This document shows, in pieces, positions 28,685 through 40,900 of a stretch of DNA of 64,000 nucleotides. Positions within the stretch are counted from its first letter, which is position 1, and each line of letters opens with the position of its first letter. The notes under the pieces are model-generated. The model searched no databases and had not been told where the DNA came from. It worked only from the letters and a program-made list of their open reading frames with translations. The DNA comes from Haliclystus octoradiatus. Its lineage: Eukaryota > Cnidaria > Staurozoa > Stauromedusae > Haliclystidae. The DNA lies in assembly GCA_916610825.1 (NCBI GenBank), contig OU744451.1:21105482-21169481 (forward strand), written 5' to 3'. The translations under genes were made by a program, and so were the position numbers.

Positions 28685-31600
28685 CTAAAGTTTTGTGTGT
28701 AATGCAGTGTAAGTCATGATCCACGTCACCTACAAAAGAAGAAAAACAGAGAATGAAAATGTTTTGTATGATTACTAGCAATGGGCTACCCATGTGGCTT
28801 GGCAATGTGTACGGAGTCAGGGTACGACAGATCCTAGATCCTGGAAGGCTAGTGGAAATTCAAAAGAAAATTGATAATTTTCCAATTTATGAACCAAACT
28901 TTAACAAAAAATTTGGAAGAAAATGTACAATATTATTCAAGATTCCGGAAGGCTAAACCTTTTTCAGAGACACTGGCGGAGATAAAAAATTATCTTCAAT
29001 TTCACTATAAATGATGACGCACTCAAAATCAATGTTTGACTCAGTGGCTATTGTAATGGAATAGGGGAATTCCCTTTGTTTGATAGTTTGCTGTTGGAAG
29101 ACACAAAAAAAAATATGGAAAATATTTGATTTTTTTCGCAACAAAAACGATGACCGGAAATAAAAAAAACCTCTGCTATAGCCTGGTATTAAAATGTTCT
29201 TTGATTCCGGACTTAAGATAAATATTTTGTCAGACATTGACTGATTATTTACATTTTGTGTAATTTTGTAATTTATGCCTTACTTCAATCGATGTCCTGA
29301 TAGGCTAATTAGGGATGCACCGAAATTCCGTTTCGGCATAAAATTCCGGCACACCGGCCGTTTTGCCGGCATTTCGGTTTGGCCGAAATTTGACCTTCAG
29401 TTTCGGCCGTTTCGGTTATTTCGGCCATATTTTATAAACACATAAAATGTAACATTTAATCATTATTGATAACATGAATCAAAATAATAATTGATTCCGT
29501 TCAGTTTTCAATGCATCATAAAGCCTTTACTGTCTTTCATAAGTCATGAAATGGAATCGTACAAAGTTTTCCACCGATCGCAGCCATTTTATTGTTTTGC
29601 CTCATTTTCAAAAAAACCTCGCTTTCAAATAAATCATCAGACCATGTGCTCAAATAAATTGGACGGACATGTTTGTTGCGTGAAAGTTATGTTTCCTTCG
29701 GATCAAAACATGTACTTTAAACAATGTTAATATACAACTATGGAGGTTTCCAATAAAATTGCATTAAATGATCCTAATAAACAATGTTGGATTAATTTAA
29801 TCGTTTATTTTATCCTAAATGAACAAAAATATTGTTCTTTTCAACCTTCGATTTATTTTACAAAGTAGTACTACTGGAGTGGAGAAGAGATAAATTGATT
29901 GCCTTGTATGATTAAACAAGAAATCAAATGGTAGCAATCACTTGTAATGATGGTCAATTTGTTTTAAAAAAGTTTCTATATTCCAAAGTAAACAATTTCA
30001 ACTCGATTTTAGTGATCAAATGTCGTATAAGAACTTCAAACAAAAGAAAAAATTTGCCGAAACAAAACCGAAATTCGGCCGAATTCCGGCCGATCATACC
30101 GGCATTTTCGGTATTTCGGCCACAGCCGGAATAGCGTTCCGGTGCATCCCTAAGGCTAATAGTTGCAACACTTTTGCTAATAAGTCCATGACAAATGAAA
30201 ATGAAACACTAAATATGAAAAGTGTTGGAAATGTTTGAAAAACAAGCCATGAATTGTCCAAGAATTTTTAATTAATTGATAATGACTTCTTAATGAACTT
30301 CTGATAGATTGTTTAGCGTTCATGAAATGTTCATTATGTCCATCAACTATTACCTTACATTGTGTAGCTGTGATCTTCACAACACACTACTCGAACTATG
30401 TATTCCTTTAATTCACCTATGAGATTCCAATAAGCCTGTATGACACATACATTATCTGCCGCAATGTGCATTATTTTTAGTTATCTCCAACAGCAACATG
30501 CAGCTATAAAAATAGAATTTAATGAGTTTACCCCGCCCACCCTTAAATTTTGTTGGAGGATAACTGCTACTTACAACAAAAACTGAGAACGCTGTGAATA
30601 ATCCTTCCTTTAATAATTCAGTTGGGCCACCATAATCTTCATCGTCAATATTTTGATATTTGGTTGAATATAAGTAAACGACAGCACAGTTGAGAATGAA
30701 AAACCTTGAAATACAAAGAAATAAGAATTAATTAAAATCAAATATCTTATATAGTCAGGTAGTCACCTCTCTGCATTATAGGCTATAGCAGCTATTTATT
30801 TCTATTTTATAGGCCTAGGTCTACCAGTCCATTCCTCTACCTTCTATACAGTGTACGAAAACAGTTAGGATCAGGGTTTGATAAAATGGAGGATTCTGGG
30901 ATTGAGAGTCCCAGAAGGCTACCATAAATTCAGAAGGAAGTGGAACAAATAGTTGTATCCAAGTTTCATTAATCAGGAGAAAAATCATTTGCTTTCCTTT
31001 CATGGACAGAGAAATAGAACTGCTCAGTTTTTATCATATTTTTATGACAATAATCGTAAATTAAAAGATGAGAAAACGATTACATGATGAAATCACCCCC
31101 ACAATGTTAATTATATGTACTATATTTATGGCTATTCCAAGAATGGTTTATGTAACTACAATAGTCAAAGTTTCTGTCCCAGTTTATTTTCTTGCATTCC
31201 ACTAAAATTAGATATTGTTGCAAATTGCAATGAAAATACACTATTTATTGTTTCTTTTGGTATGTTGTGGGGCAAAATTCATACATCTTTTGAGGAAAAA
31301 CTCAAGATTTTGGAAGGTCAAAACTTGGGCCTTGATCCTATAGCTGGCATTATTTGATTTAGGAGGATTAGCTCAGATGGCAGAGCAACCGAACTTCAGA
31401 TCGATCATATCTGATCGACTGTGGTTCAAATCCCCCTAAGGTCAACTCAGCCTTGACTTTATCTGAAACATCAAATGAGTACCATCTGAGGATGGCGGAT
31501 GGAATGCTCCAGAGGGAATTGCATTGTGAGTAGCTGCGGCGCATCGTTTGTGCATTGACAATCAAGACCTATCTGCCATGAAATCTGATGAAATTGATCT

Positions 31601-34268
31601 GCAGTGTCGCGGCTGAGATCAACAAAGAGCGTTTAAAATCATTGCTCTCAGCGAATAAAGCCACTCATCTAGAAATAGAGGAGTGGTACGGGTGCCTTCG
31701 GTAGGGCAACACCGTCTACATTACTTTTATTTACTTTACTATTTGATACATGTCTCATTGCACTAGTATGGATTAAAACAGTAAAATTGCACCTGGAAAT
31801 AGTCATCAAAGTTTGTTAAGAACACATGAAACAGAACACATTTGGAATTATGTTAGTAGTATTAAATAAATTCAATTTCACTTGAGAAATGATGAAAAGC
31901 AGCTAAAATTATTTTCTAAAACGTTTCAAGCAGATTGACTGTATTTCTTTGAGTTGTTTGGAGGAGTATGGAGGCAAGATGTCTTCATCACAATTAAACG
32001 ATATTTTCATCATTATGACAATACCCAAAAATCAAAAAAAGAGATCATGAATGTTTACATCATGTAGATAAATAAATAAAAAAAAGTACAAAACAAATTC
32101 CAAAAGCAAAAAGTACAATCCTAGAAGGAAAAATATATTATCTAACCATGGAATGTCATCGCACTCCTCACTCCTCATCAGACAATTCATTATTTGTGTG
32201 ATAATTTCACAGTGTAATGTAATCAGGGTCCAACGAAAGTAGGAACCCTGGAATCCTAGATTCCGAAAGGTTAGAGCAAATTCAGTAGAAAATTGATATT
32301 TTTAATGATTCATTGGTCAAACATCAACAACAAAAATTCAGAAGAAAATGTTGAAATGTCTCTGGGATTCCAGAAGTCTGAACCTTTGTGTCGGAAAACC
32401 CTGAATGTGATACCTTTGAATGAATATATTCACTCACCCTGCGATAGCTACAATGCCATGTAATGGAATAATACCCCATAATAGGCCATTAAATAATGCA
32501 AATATCTGTCTCATCCAATAGATCACATCTAGAAGATCATCCTAAAAATAAAGCAATAATAAATTATATTTCTAAGAGACATTATTTATATCCGTGTGAA
32601 TGTCCTTGTTTAAATAGATTTACAATGAATAAAATTTATATGGGATGCTGAGCTGACAAAAATTCCAAGCCCTGGGGATAATTGCGAAAAATTGACTTGA
32701 TATGTATTTTTGGTTGTGTGGAAATTTGATTGCAAATATATCCACAATCAGCTTCAAATTCAAAATGAAGCAGGAAAACCTGCAAGGAATCGAGCCCCAG
32801 CCTCTCTCACAAAGTGCGAATATTCTGCCACTAGATTGACTCTGATATATGAATTACTCCTTAGGCCCATGCGAATGGGGGGTTTGTAATGATTGACTCT
32901 GATGTAAAATAGCTAATAATGTGACTGGTTTGGAGCCGACCTGATAAGAAATGACAGAGATATAGATATTTTATTACGCTTATTAGGAAAATGGTGTGAT
33001 GCATTTGTTCAGTTTTTAGAAACTACAGTTTAATCAAAAGGAAAACCATGTTATGTTCGCTCATTTGCTTGTTCACCTTACAATTCACAATATGTCAACT
33101 ATTTCGCCGTGTTTCAAGACAAAGTAAGAAAATACGTCTGTTTTAAAACTAGACCTTGACTTTGTTAAAGTTTCTTCAAATAATCTAAGAAAAAAGTACA
33201 AAATATTGATGCGCGCCCAATATATTGAGCAACACACAACACATATCTTCTCTGTGTGGCAGGGTGCCTATGCGTGGACTATATATGCTGCATAAATGAT
33301 GGCTGGGATGCTAATTTATCTTGGGGAGTAGCTGTCATTATTTGATTGTAGACCAATCTCCTGCTGTGTTCGGATATTTAGCATATCATTATTACCCAAT
33401 TCGCAAGGTGCAGTAGAGGTGTTGAACCGATCAAACAATAGAATCACAGCAGGACAGCTTTTACAAGGGCAGTAATTTTACGGTCAAACCCTTCTTAACT
33501 CAAATGCATATAAAATGGTCATAGAGACGGGAAAAAGATTACAGAATTGCTTTATGATGTCTGAATTTTTATATATCACGATTCCATTCTCAAAATACGA
33601 ATTGGACTTTCAGCGAAGTCTTAAATGAGATTAGAATGTGCTATATTTAGCAAAGGTTTGTACTAGTAGTGTCTGGTGCTTCACCAAGACTTCCAGCTGT
33701 GTGTTGATATTTGTCGCGTGACTGCATCTTGCGAATTATAAATTATAAATATAAGATGAATGGTACAACACATCATCAGTCTTTGTCTTACTGATTTTGA
33801 TGAAAAAGAGAAGGATATCAATGTAGGTTTGCCGTAGCCTATCATCAAGTAGGCAACATTGTACATTGATCACTGTGGTCAGAACTTAGAAGGCAAAGGA
33901 AGGGAAAATGCATTAATGATAATGGCAGCAGGACTATTCGTATAATATAATACTAGACTGAGAATAAATCTGTAAACTACGTGGGCATGTATTCTTAAAC
34001 TAAGTCAGCTTGGCTGATAACTACGTGACATTCCAGCCTGGATTTATACCAGCTAGTAACCAAGTCAACTACATAGAACATAGGCCTACTGCACAAATCC
34101 AAGAGGTTAATGATTTTCCATTCTGCTGACTAGGCCTAAGCTACATAAGATAAGAGTTAAGAGACTGACCTTTTCTTCCCATTGTGCTCCAACTTTCAAA
34201 GAACGCTTGAAAATTGTTGATACAGATCTGCTATTATCAGTAGGCTGAGATTTACCAGACCGTAACAT
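28685..34268 (-). CDS. RAB5IF: RAB5-interacting factor (GEL complex subunit OPTI), complete
   Basis: Four coding exons on the minus strand: 34268-34170, 32541-32438, 30704-30575 and 28729-28685. They give 125 residues; the human protein is about 137. All splice sites are AG/GT and the phases agree. The second exon encodes a DDLLDVIYWMRQIFALFNGL segment, the hallmark of the family, followed by WGIIPLHGIVAIAG. The third has YLYSTKYQNIDDEDYGGPTE. The last ends VTWIMTYTALHTKL. Hydrophobic stretches near residues 42-60, 63-82 and 100-118 fit a small ER/mitochondrial multipass membrane protein. In mammals it partners TMCO1 in the multipass translocon and has been linked to respiratory-chain assembly. 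An in-frame ATG lies 39 codons further upstream, but MLRSGK gives the family-like length. It is divergent with ZFAND1. Introns hold SINE and hAT-MITE insertions. Confidence 0.93.
28819..28975. repeat. MITE-like repeat, CAGGGTCCGACA family
   Basis: CAGGGTACGACAGATCC opens it; TTCAAGATTCCGGAAGGCT and AACCTTTTTCAGAG close it. It matches 32228-32403, 39659-39790 and 55661-55808. It lies in the last RAB5IF intron. The open frame across it is not a host exon. Confidence 0.6.
29310..30152. mobile_element. 843-bp non-autonomous hAT transposon
   Basis: TAGGGATGCACCGAAATTCC and GGAATAGCGTTCCGGTGCATCCCTA-type ends are inverted, and AGGCTAAT stands on both sides (29302-29309, 30153-30160), a perfect 8-bp target duplication. 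Subterminal CCGGC/TTCGGCC repeats are arrayed in both arms, as hAT transposase sites often are. The AT-rich centre has no transposase. It is in the last RAB5IF intron. Confidence 0.9.
30866..31010. repeat. diverged interspersed repeat shared with 2664-2765
   Basis: The segment from CAGGGTTTGATAAAATGGAG to TTGCTTTCCTTTCATGG matches the copy in the left-hand gene. Its CAGGGTYYGA start relates it to the CAGGGTCCGACA family. Confidence 0.5.
31362..31735 (+). repeat. tRNA-derived SINE, full-length copy
   Basis: The tRNA-like head AGGAGGATTAGCTCAGATGG (A box) is followed by GGTTCAAATCCCCC (B box). A ~290-base body contains CTAGAAATAGAGGAGTGG and GCCTTCGGTAGGGCAACACC, ending in a TTTACTTTAC tail. 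It lies in RAB5IF intron 2, antisense to the gene. Minus-strand copies lie at 25606-25899, 26846-27166 and 27198-27375. Confidence 0.8.
32228..32403. repeat. MITE-like repeat, CAGGGTCCGACA family
   Basis: CAGGGTCCAACGAAAGTAGG to TTTGTGTCGGAAAACCCTG, with inverted CAGGGTyC ends. It contains TTCATTGGTCAAACATCAAC, shared with 55661-55808. It ends 35 bases from RAB5IF exon 2. Confidence 0.65.
32775..32850 (-). repeat. tRNA-like SINE fragment
   Basis: The minus strand carries a B-box-like GGGGCTCGATTCCTTGC and upstream TAGTGGCAGAATATTCG. A similar fragment is at 28390-28460. Neither makes a convincing tRNA. Confidence 0.45.
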
Positions 34269-34932
34269 ATTATCAGTATATATTTTGACTAAACGCAATA
34301 GGTATTTTGAGTAGGGACAATGTTCTGTTCTGTTGAATCTGTTGTAGCTTGTAGATTTCAAAATTGACGAAAATTGCAATTAGAAACCCTTTTGATTCTA
34401 CCTCTTTCATATATGGTCCCTGTGGAATCGACCAACGTGATATTGGTGGATCACGGTTGTGATCATGTAAAGTTTTGTTCTTTTATTTTGTTGCAGTAAA
34501 AATTTGAAATTTCCTGTAGGGCTATAGATTAGCCTATATGTAGTGAGATGTGAATGTAGAATTTACGTTGCTGCGAATTTGAAGGTATCTAAAAGGTAAG
34601 ATACAGCTAGTATTTAGGGCATGTATTAAAATATTTTATACCAGTGGGCTTCAATATTGTTGATGTCTTTCAAAATCACAAATTCTTGTTTTCATTCATC
34701 ATCATCATCATCATCATCATTTATTCAGAAGCCTTTAAGAAACATACAACTTTTTTCAAAGGATTGATTTTTGTTTTGCTATCTTACAGTTTCACTAGGC
34801 CTCTGACATAAACATTGGGCTAGCCAAACCTATGTTTTCTAGAAGTATCTTGGCCAAGCCTATGTCTAGCTGCATGAAAACTAGCCTACACTTGACCCAT
34901 CAATGATTGATTGATTGATTAACTGGTCACAT
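34269..34932. promoter_or_regulatory. 664-bp divergent promoter region of RAB5IF and ZFAND1
   Basis: The start codons of RAB5IF (34268, minus) and ZFAND1 (34933, plus) face away from each other across 664 bases, which must hold both promoters and 5' leaders. I see no TATA box that I would trust. A LINE-like tail with (ATC)n at 34697-34720 sits in the middle. Confidence 0.65.
34694..34775 (-). repeat. LINE-like tail with GAT microsatellite
   Basis: (ATC)n runs into TTTATTCAGAAGCCTTTAAG and then TTTTTTCAAAGG, which matches the 8177-8300 segment. It lies in the shared promoter region. Confidence 0.5.
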
Positions 34933-37900
34933 ATGGATTTACCAGAAATTGGAGCCCATTGTTCTGTCAAAGAATGCAATCAATTGGGTATGTATTTGTA
35001 GGATAGGTCTACTGTTGTTCAACAATAATTATTTGGATCAAACACTGGCATAGTTGGCTCCATTGAAATATATATCTTCAAAAGAATCGAAAGCATTCGA
35101 TTCATTTGAAAATTTATTTCTGAAGAGCAGACACAACTTTTATGCAGATCATAATGATGGAGCAGAGTGTGGTTTGTCCTTTTGACGTTAAATCAAACAA
35201 GCTGTTAAATGTTGACTGTACAGCTGAGACCTTCCAACTTCAGAACTGAAAAATAGTAAGATTTTTGAAATTCTTAAAGGAGCAAAAATGACCGGCAGGC
35301 GCTACGCACTTCGGATCACGTGCATGTTTATTGTTCATAACACAATGTACATTGTTGACATGAATTTATAACAGATTAGGCCTGCGTAGAACAATACTTT
35401 CAAAGCGAGACGGTTGAATTACGCTAAGCATAAATTCAACTTGTGCTCGCAGCGGTCGCCGGTCAATCTTGCCCCTTTAAAGACGTGGCCCATTGCTAAG
35501 GGGTATGGGGAATGTATTTCGTTGTGTGTATTCAAAATGGCAGGAACAAAAATCGATGACAACATTTTGTATAATGTTGACAAACTTTTCTAGTCTAGAA
35601 GCAATAGCCTACCCAGTAGCAGTAATGTAATTGTGTGGAAGGACCCTTACGGGTCCTTCCATAGGATACTCTCATAATCCATAGTCCAGTTCCGAAGCAT
35701 ATCTCTCTATTAAACACGATTAACCAACTTTATTGGAATAAAAACTTCGTTTGACTGCCATGTTTTCAATTAAATTTATGCTTGCGTACAAAAAATCAGT
35801 AATGTAACTTCATTTTAAGAATGTCATACTGCAATATATGCCCACAAAGTTATGACCTGATAAGTATTTAGTAAAATGACTGTTCACAGACTGGGTTGAC
35901 CTGATATAGCTTGATTGAAGTGATCACGATGTATTTATGTATTTATTGATGCAGAGCACACGATTCCCGGGACACAATCTCTGGAATGCTAGCTGGTGAT
36001 GTCACTGTCCCCTAATCTTATCAGCCCCACCACCCCATAGAATTGTGGTATTTTCAGGGAGGCTTTAAGCAGGATTGTAAAGAATAAAATTAACGTTGAT
36101 TTAAACAAACGCAAAAAAAGAAAGAAACAGCACAGATCTTTTCCCATCCGTCAGGAAGCTCTTCGAACCCCAGAAAGTATTTTACTGTCAATAGTTAGTG
36201 TCAAACATGCAGGTCAGTAGGCAAAACTCCCTAGTGAAAAGCCCATTTTCTCATAACCGCCTTTGCAGCAAGAAATCACTATCGGCCTAACAGAACGATT
36301 CCATACTTCAGAAACAATCTCGTCCAATGGTGATTGAAAGCATTACTTCATGTGCATAAAATAATCAAGCTTGACGAATTTAACAGAGCATAACACAGTA
36401 AATAAGAAACAACAATAGGTGCAATCAGCAGGCAAACATAATAGACATTAGACAATCATAATAGCGGCACGAACGATCATTCACAAATACAACTTTGAAT
36501 AAGACAACAATGAGGATAACCATTAACAACCATTGTGTAAACGTGACAGCACTACAATTACGTGCCCTGAGGCACAACATACCAGCGAGCGGACAAAATC
36601 GCAAGACCACGTGACTGTAAAAAAGCGTAAAAGACAAAAGAGTGAAACAAAGGGTATTACAGAAAAGGTCGAGTTTAAAAATTCATGTAAAATAAAATAC
36701 TTGATTGATCTTGATAAAAACAGAACCACGATGCTAATAAGTAGTGGAACATTCTAGCGACACAAACAGAATCTTTGTAAAGCGCGCAGGAGAAACTATC
36801 GGCTGAAATTTGGGTCTCCAATATCCTTGGTTGAATTTTGACTCCGTATGCGCGGATCTGGGCTGGCGGTCGCTGCCGCTTTGCGACCGCTTGCCTGAGC
36901 TCGGGGCTCCGCCCCTCGCTTCGCTCGGGCCTCCAGAATAATCAAACAGAATAGAAATTAAGCTGCTGAGGGAAATTAAAGGGAATTTACTATAAGATAT
37001 AATAAAGTATATACGAATGTTAAACTCCTTGCCTATATTGAATATTTGGCGTTGGTGCTTGGTTGGTGGATATTGGTAGATGACCCAAATATATTAGCTC
37101 CAATACAGCATAAACCATACCTGTCACCACCAACCCAAGCACCAGTCACACTGCTAAGTCAGTGGAGTACCTAATATACTTACCTTACCATATTTTTTGC
37201 GGAGGGAGGGGAATCTAATATCCACATTCTGTGCAACTTCGCACTTCGATAAAATATAACATCACTCAGTGCAACTTCGCACTTCAATCAAATAATTAAT
37301 AACATCATTCAATACTCTAATATCACTCAGTGCAACTTCGCACTTCAATCAAATAATTAATAACATCATTCAATACTCTAATATCACTCAGTGCAACTTC
37401 GCACTTCAATCAAATAATTAATTACATCATTCAATACTCTAATATCCCTCAGTGCAACTTCGCACTTCAATCAAATAATTAATAACATCATTCACCCTAC
37501 TCTAATATCACTCAGTGCAACTTCGCATTTCAATCAAATAATTAATAACATCATTCAATACTCTAATATCACTCAGTGCAACTTCGCACTTCAATCAAAT
37601 AATTAATAACATCATTCAATACTCTAATATCACTCAGTGCAACTTCGCACTTCAATCAAATAATTAATAACATCATTCAATACTCTAATATCACTCAGTG
37701 CAACTTCGCACTTCAATCAAATAATATATAACATCATTCAATAACCTAATAACTCTAATAAATATAATGCACGAAAAAACACCATTTATGGTGTGTAAAC
37801 AATCAGTGTATCAACTTCTAAATCAAACTCAAAATATCCAAATAACCAATAGAAAAATCAGTATCAAAATATCAAAACAAATATACCGAGTTGAAGAGCG

Positions 37901-40900
37901 ATTCAAATTCTGTTAGCAAGCTAGACAAAAATGGCAAGACTGACTACCACACCCAGATAATAGAGACATGCGCACTACAAATAATTCATAAAATCTCACT
38001 TATCTATACTTACGTCATGTGGCCAATAAGATCCTGGTTTCAATCACTTTGTCCGATGACCATTTATTCAATATAGCACTTGCCATGATAATCTCAACTT
38101 TAATAAGTTATTAACTGCCATATAGGCATCAGTTTAACCTCGCTTAAAATTCATCATTTTAACCACAAAAAACACGCACGTGATCGAGTGTCACAAAAAC
38201 AACTTTAATAAAACTTTAATACATCTCTTCTCGAGATCACACGAGATCACATGAGCACTAAAATAAAAGCGAATACAATTTTTCAATGTAGTAGTTATCA
38301 GCGGGATACAAAATACTGTCAAAGCATACATCTGCTTTCAATTAGCACATTATACTAAACTACGTAATAACTATTTTACATAATAATCATACATTTACTC
38401 AAAAGTGGATTTTGTGGTGAGAATGTTAGAGCAAGTTTGAGACCATGAGATTCAGTGTACAATTGGGAGACTCACAGCAAAGCTGTGATACTGGAAGATC
38501 TTCTGTAGGCCTACCAAAAAAGCAAGGCGTATGAAGCATTGGAATATGTTCACCTCTGACAATGTAACTTAAAGGCGTAAAATTGAATGGTGGAAATGCA
38601 CTCGGTCTTCGAATATGTTGTGTGATGCACAAATTCAGTACGCTATTTGTGGCTTGAAAAATGACTTAAACCTTTCAACTTTGAGCACACAAGACTCGAT
38701 GGTCAATTGTATGCATTTATGTATTCTATGCATATTTCGTGGGGCTTCCAATTTCAATAAGGGAAACAAGCTCTTTTTGTCATAAGACGAAATTTCCTCC
38801 TCCATTTTTGTAGCCCTATAAATATCAAAATATAGGCCTACCCTTTCTGATTTTAAGCCAATATTCATGACAAAAAGTCATCCCTGTGGAACGTTCATGA
38901 AATCTTCATAAAAATTGTGGCCATTTCACATTAATAAACTGTTGTTCATGATCTCAGTTATAATTTATAATTCTTATTTCAAAGAGATCCAGAATTAAAC
39001 GACGACAAATAAATCCAAATTTTGAATATTCAAAATATCAAAATTCAAAATTGATGAATTTTCATGAACAGTTCGTGAACCTTCATAAACTGAAAAGCTT
39101 TATGAAAATTGGGCCATGTAACTTCTATGAACATCGCCTTTGAGAAGGAATCAGATATAATTGATGATAATTTTATAAACAACCCAACGTTCATGGTCAC
39201 TGCTGTCGCATTGAGTAGGTCTACTTTATTGGGAATCATTAAACAAACAAATAATTTAGAAATCTATTTTTAAATGCCAATCTATAACCTTCTTCCTCTT
39301 TCTATTAATAACCAATTCATATTTATGTCTTTCAGATTTTCTACCGTTCACCTGTAGTTTATGTTTAAAAGTACTTTGGTAAGGTTTATAGGCATAAATC
39401 ATTGATGTTAATAATCTTATACAAATAGTTGTAGAATTTGACAGAATATTGAAAATCAATTATCGATCATTTAAAGGAGCAAAATTGACCGGCGGTCTCT
39501 ACGAGCTCAATTTGAATGAAGCTTAGAGTAAATTCAACGATATCAAAGTCAGTTATGGCTTCAAATTCAGCATGGTTTTAAGTACAGAAACAATTCGAAT
39601 GACAAACATTTTTTCTCTTTTAACCTGTTTTCATTTATACCTGTAGTTAATATATCCATAGTCAGACAAAAGTGGGGATGCTATGAGGCATGAGCAAATT
39701 CAGAAAAAGATTGATAATTTTCTGATATATATGAAAACTTCAACAAAAACTCAGAAGAAAATGTTAAAAGATTTTCAAGATTGCATAATGCTATTCAAAG
39801 AAAGTCGATTGCAACTGTTTAATATTTTCATTGTTGTGAACAGCGTTTGATTCAGTCATCCGTACTGCCGTTTGAAAGTCAGAAGACAAAAAATTGATTG
39901 TATTAAACAATTTTTGCATGATTTAAACATTTTGATAACGCTTTGCGAGATAAGAAACCCAATTTGAAAGTATATGACGTCACAAGAAGTTGATCTAAAC
40001 ATTAAAGAAAATGCAAGGACTGAAGAGATTGTTTAATTTGAGAAATGCTGTACACCCAAAAAATTAAATTAAATTAACAAGCAGATTCCATTAAACCTCT
40101 AATTGATAGGACAATCTTTGATATTTAGTTACATATGTACTGAATCTTTTTTCTTCTCCTTTGTGAGACATTTCAAGAATGATATATCTCTTAATTTTCA
40201 TAAATTGTTCAATTTTCATGAACTGTCAATGAACTTTTCATGACCTTTTCATGAACTGTTCATAAACTTTTCATGAACTTTTTATAAGGTGTTCATGAAC
40301 ATTGAAGTGTTCATGAATATTTGTAAAATTCTTAAACATTTGTATGAACTTGGTAAATTTTTTCACAGGGGTGAACTTGAAAATACAAGCATGTAGGCTA
40401 TGAAATCAAAGGATTTATTATTATTATTATGACTGACAGAAACTTTGTTCACAATGAGAAAATTAAGAAACTGCTTTTGCTTTAAAATTGATGTGTTTTT
40501 GAGATCAATATATTACAAAATCTTCATTGCTATTATAAATTGTCGGGCTGATTATGTATAACCGTATCATCCAAGAGGCACCTGGCAATGCACTAATGGC
40601 AATGTGATATTGACAATAACACATCACATTTGGTTTGCAAAAATACTCAATAATTAGCCATTCAAAACATTGTCAAGACAAAACGTATGTGCTCAACAAT
40701 CCAACAATGTATTGAATTTCAAGCATAAATAATTACAAATGGGCTATGTACAACAACTGGTTGTTTTATATTTATGTGCTCATAGCTTCGAGTTTAGTAA
40801 CATATATTATATAGCTAATATCAAGATATTATAATAGAACCAAGATAGTCTAACTCAGATTTGTGTTTTAAAGAGTCTTAAACAGTCCATAATATTATCT

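Noticed and set aside
28753-28956. Plus-strand frame overlapping the RAB5IF 3' region
   Set aside because: It lies in an interspersed repeat of the CAGGGTCCGACA family within the last RAB5IF intron.
34107-34379. Longer RAB5IF start 39 codons upstream (MQFSSIL...)
   Set aside because: In frame and open, but it would make the protein much longer at the N-terminus than the family. The inner MLRSGK start fits the family length.
37231-37745. Regularly spaced repeats resembling a CRISPR array
   Set aside because: The whole 61-bp unit is repeated, including the sequence between hairpins. There are no unique spacers, and the DNA is clearly eukaryotic.
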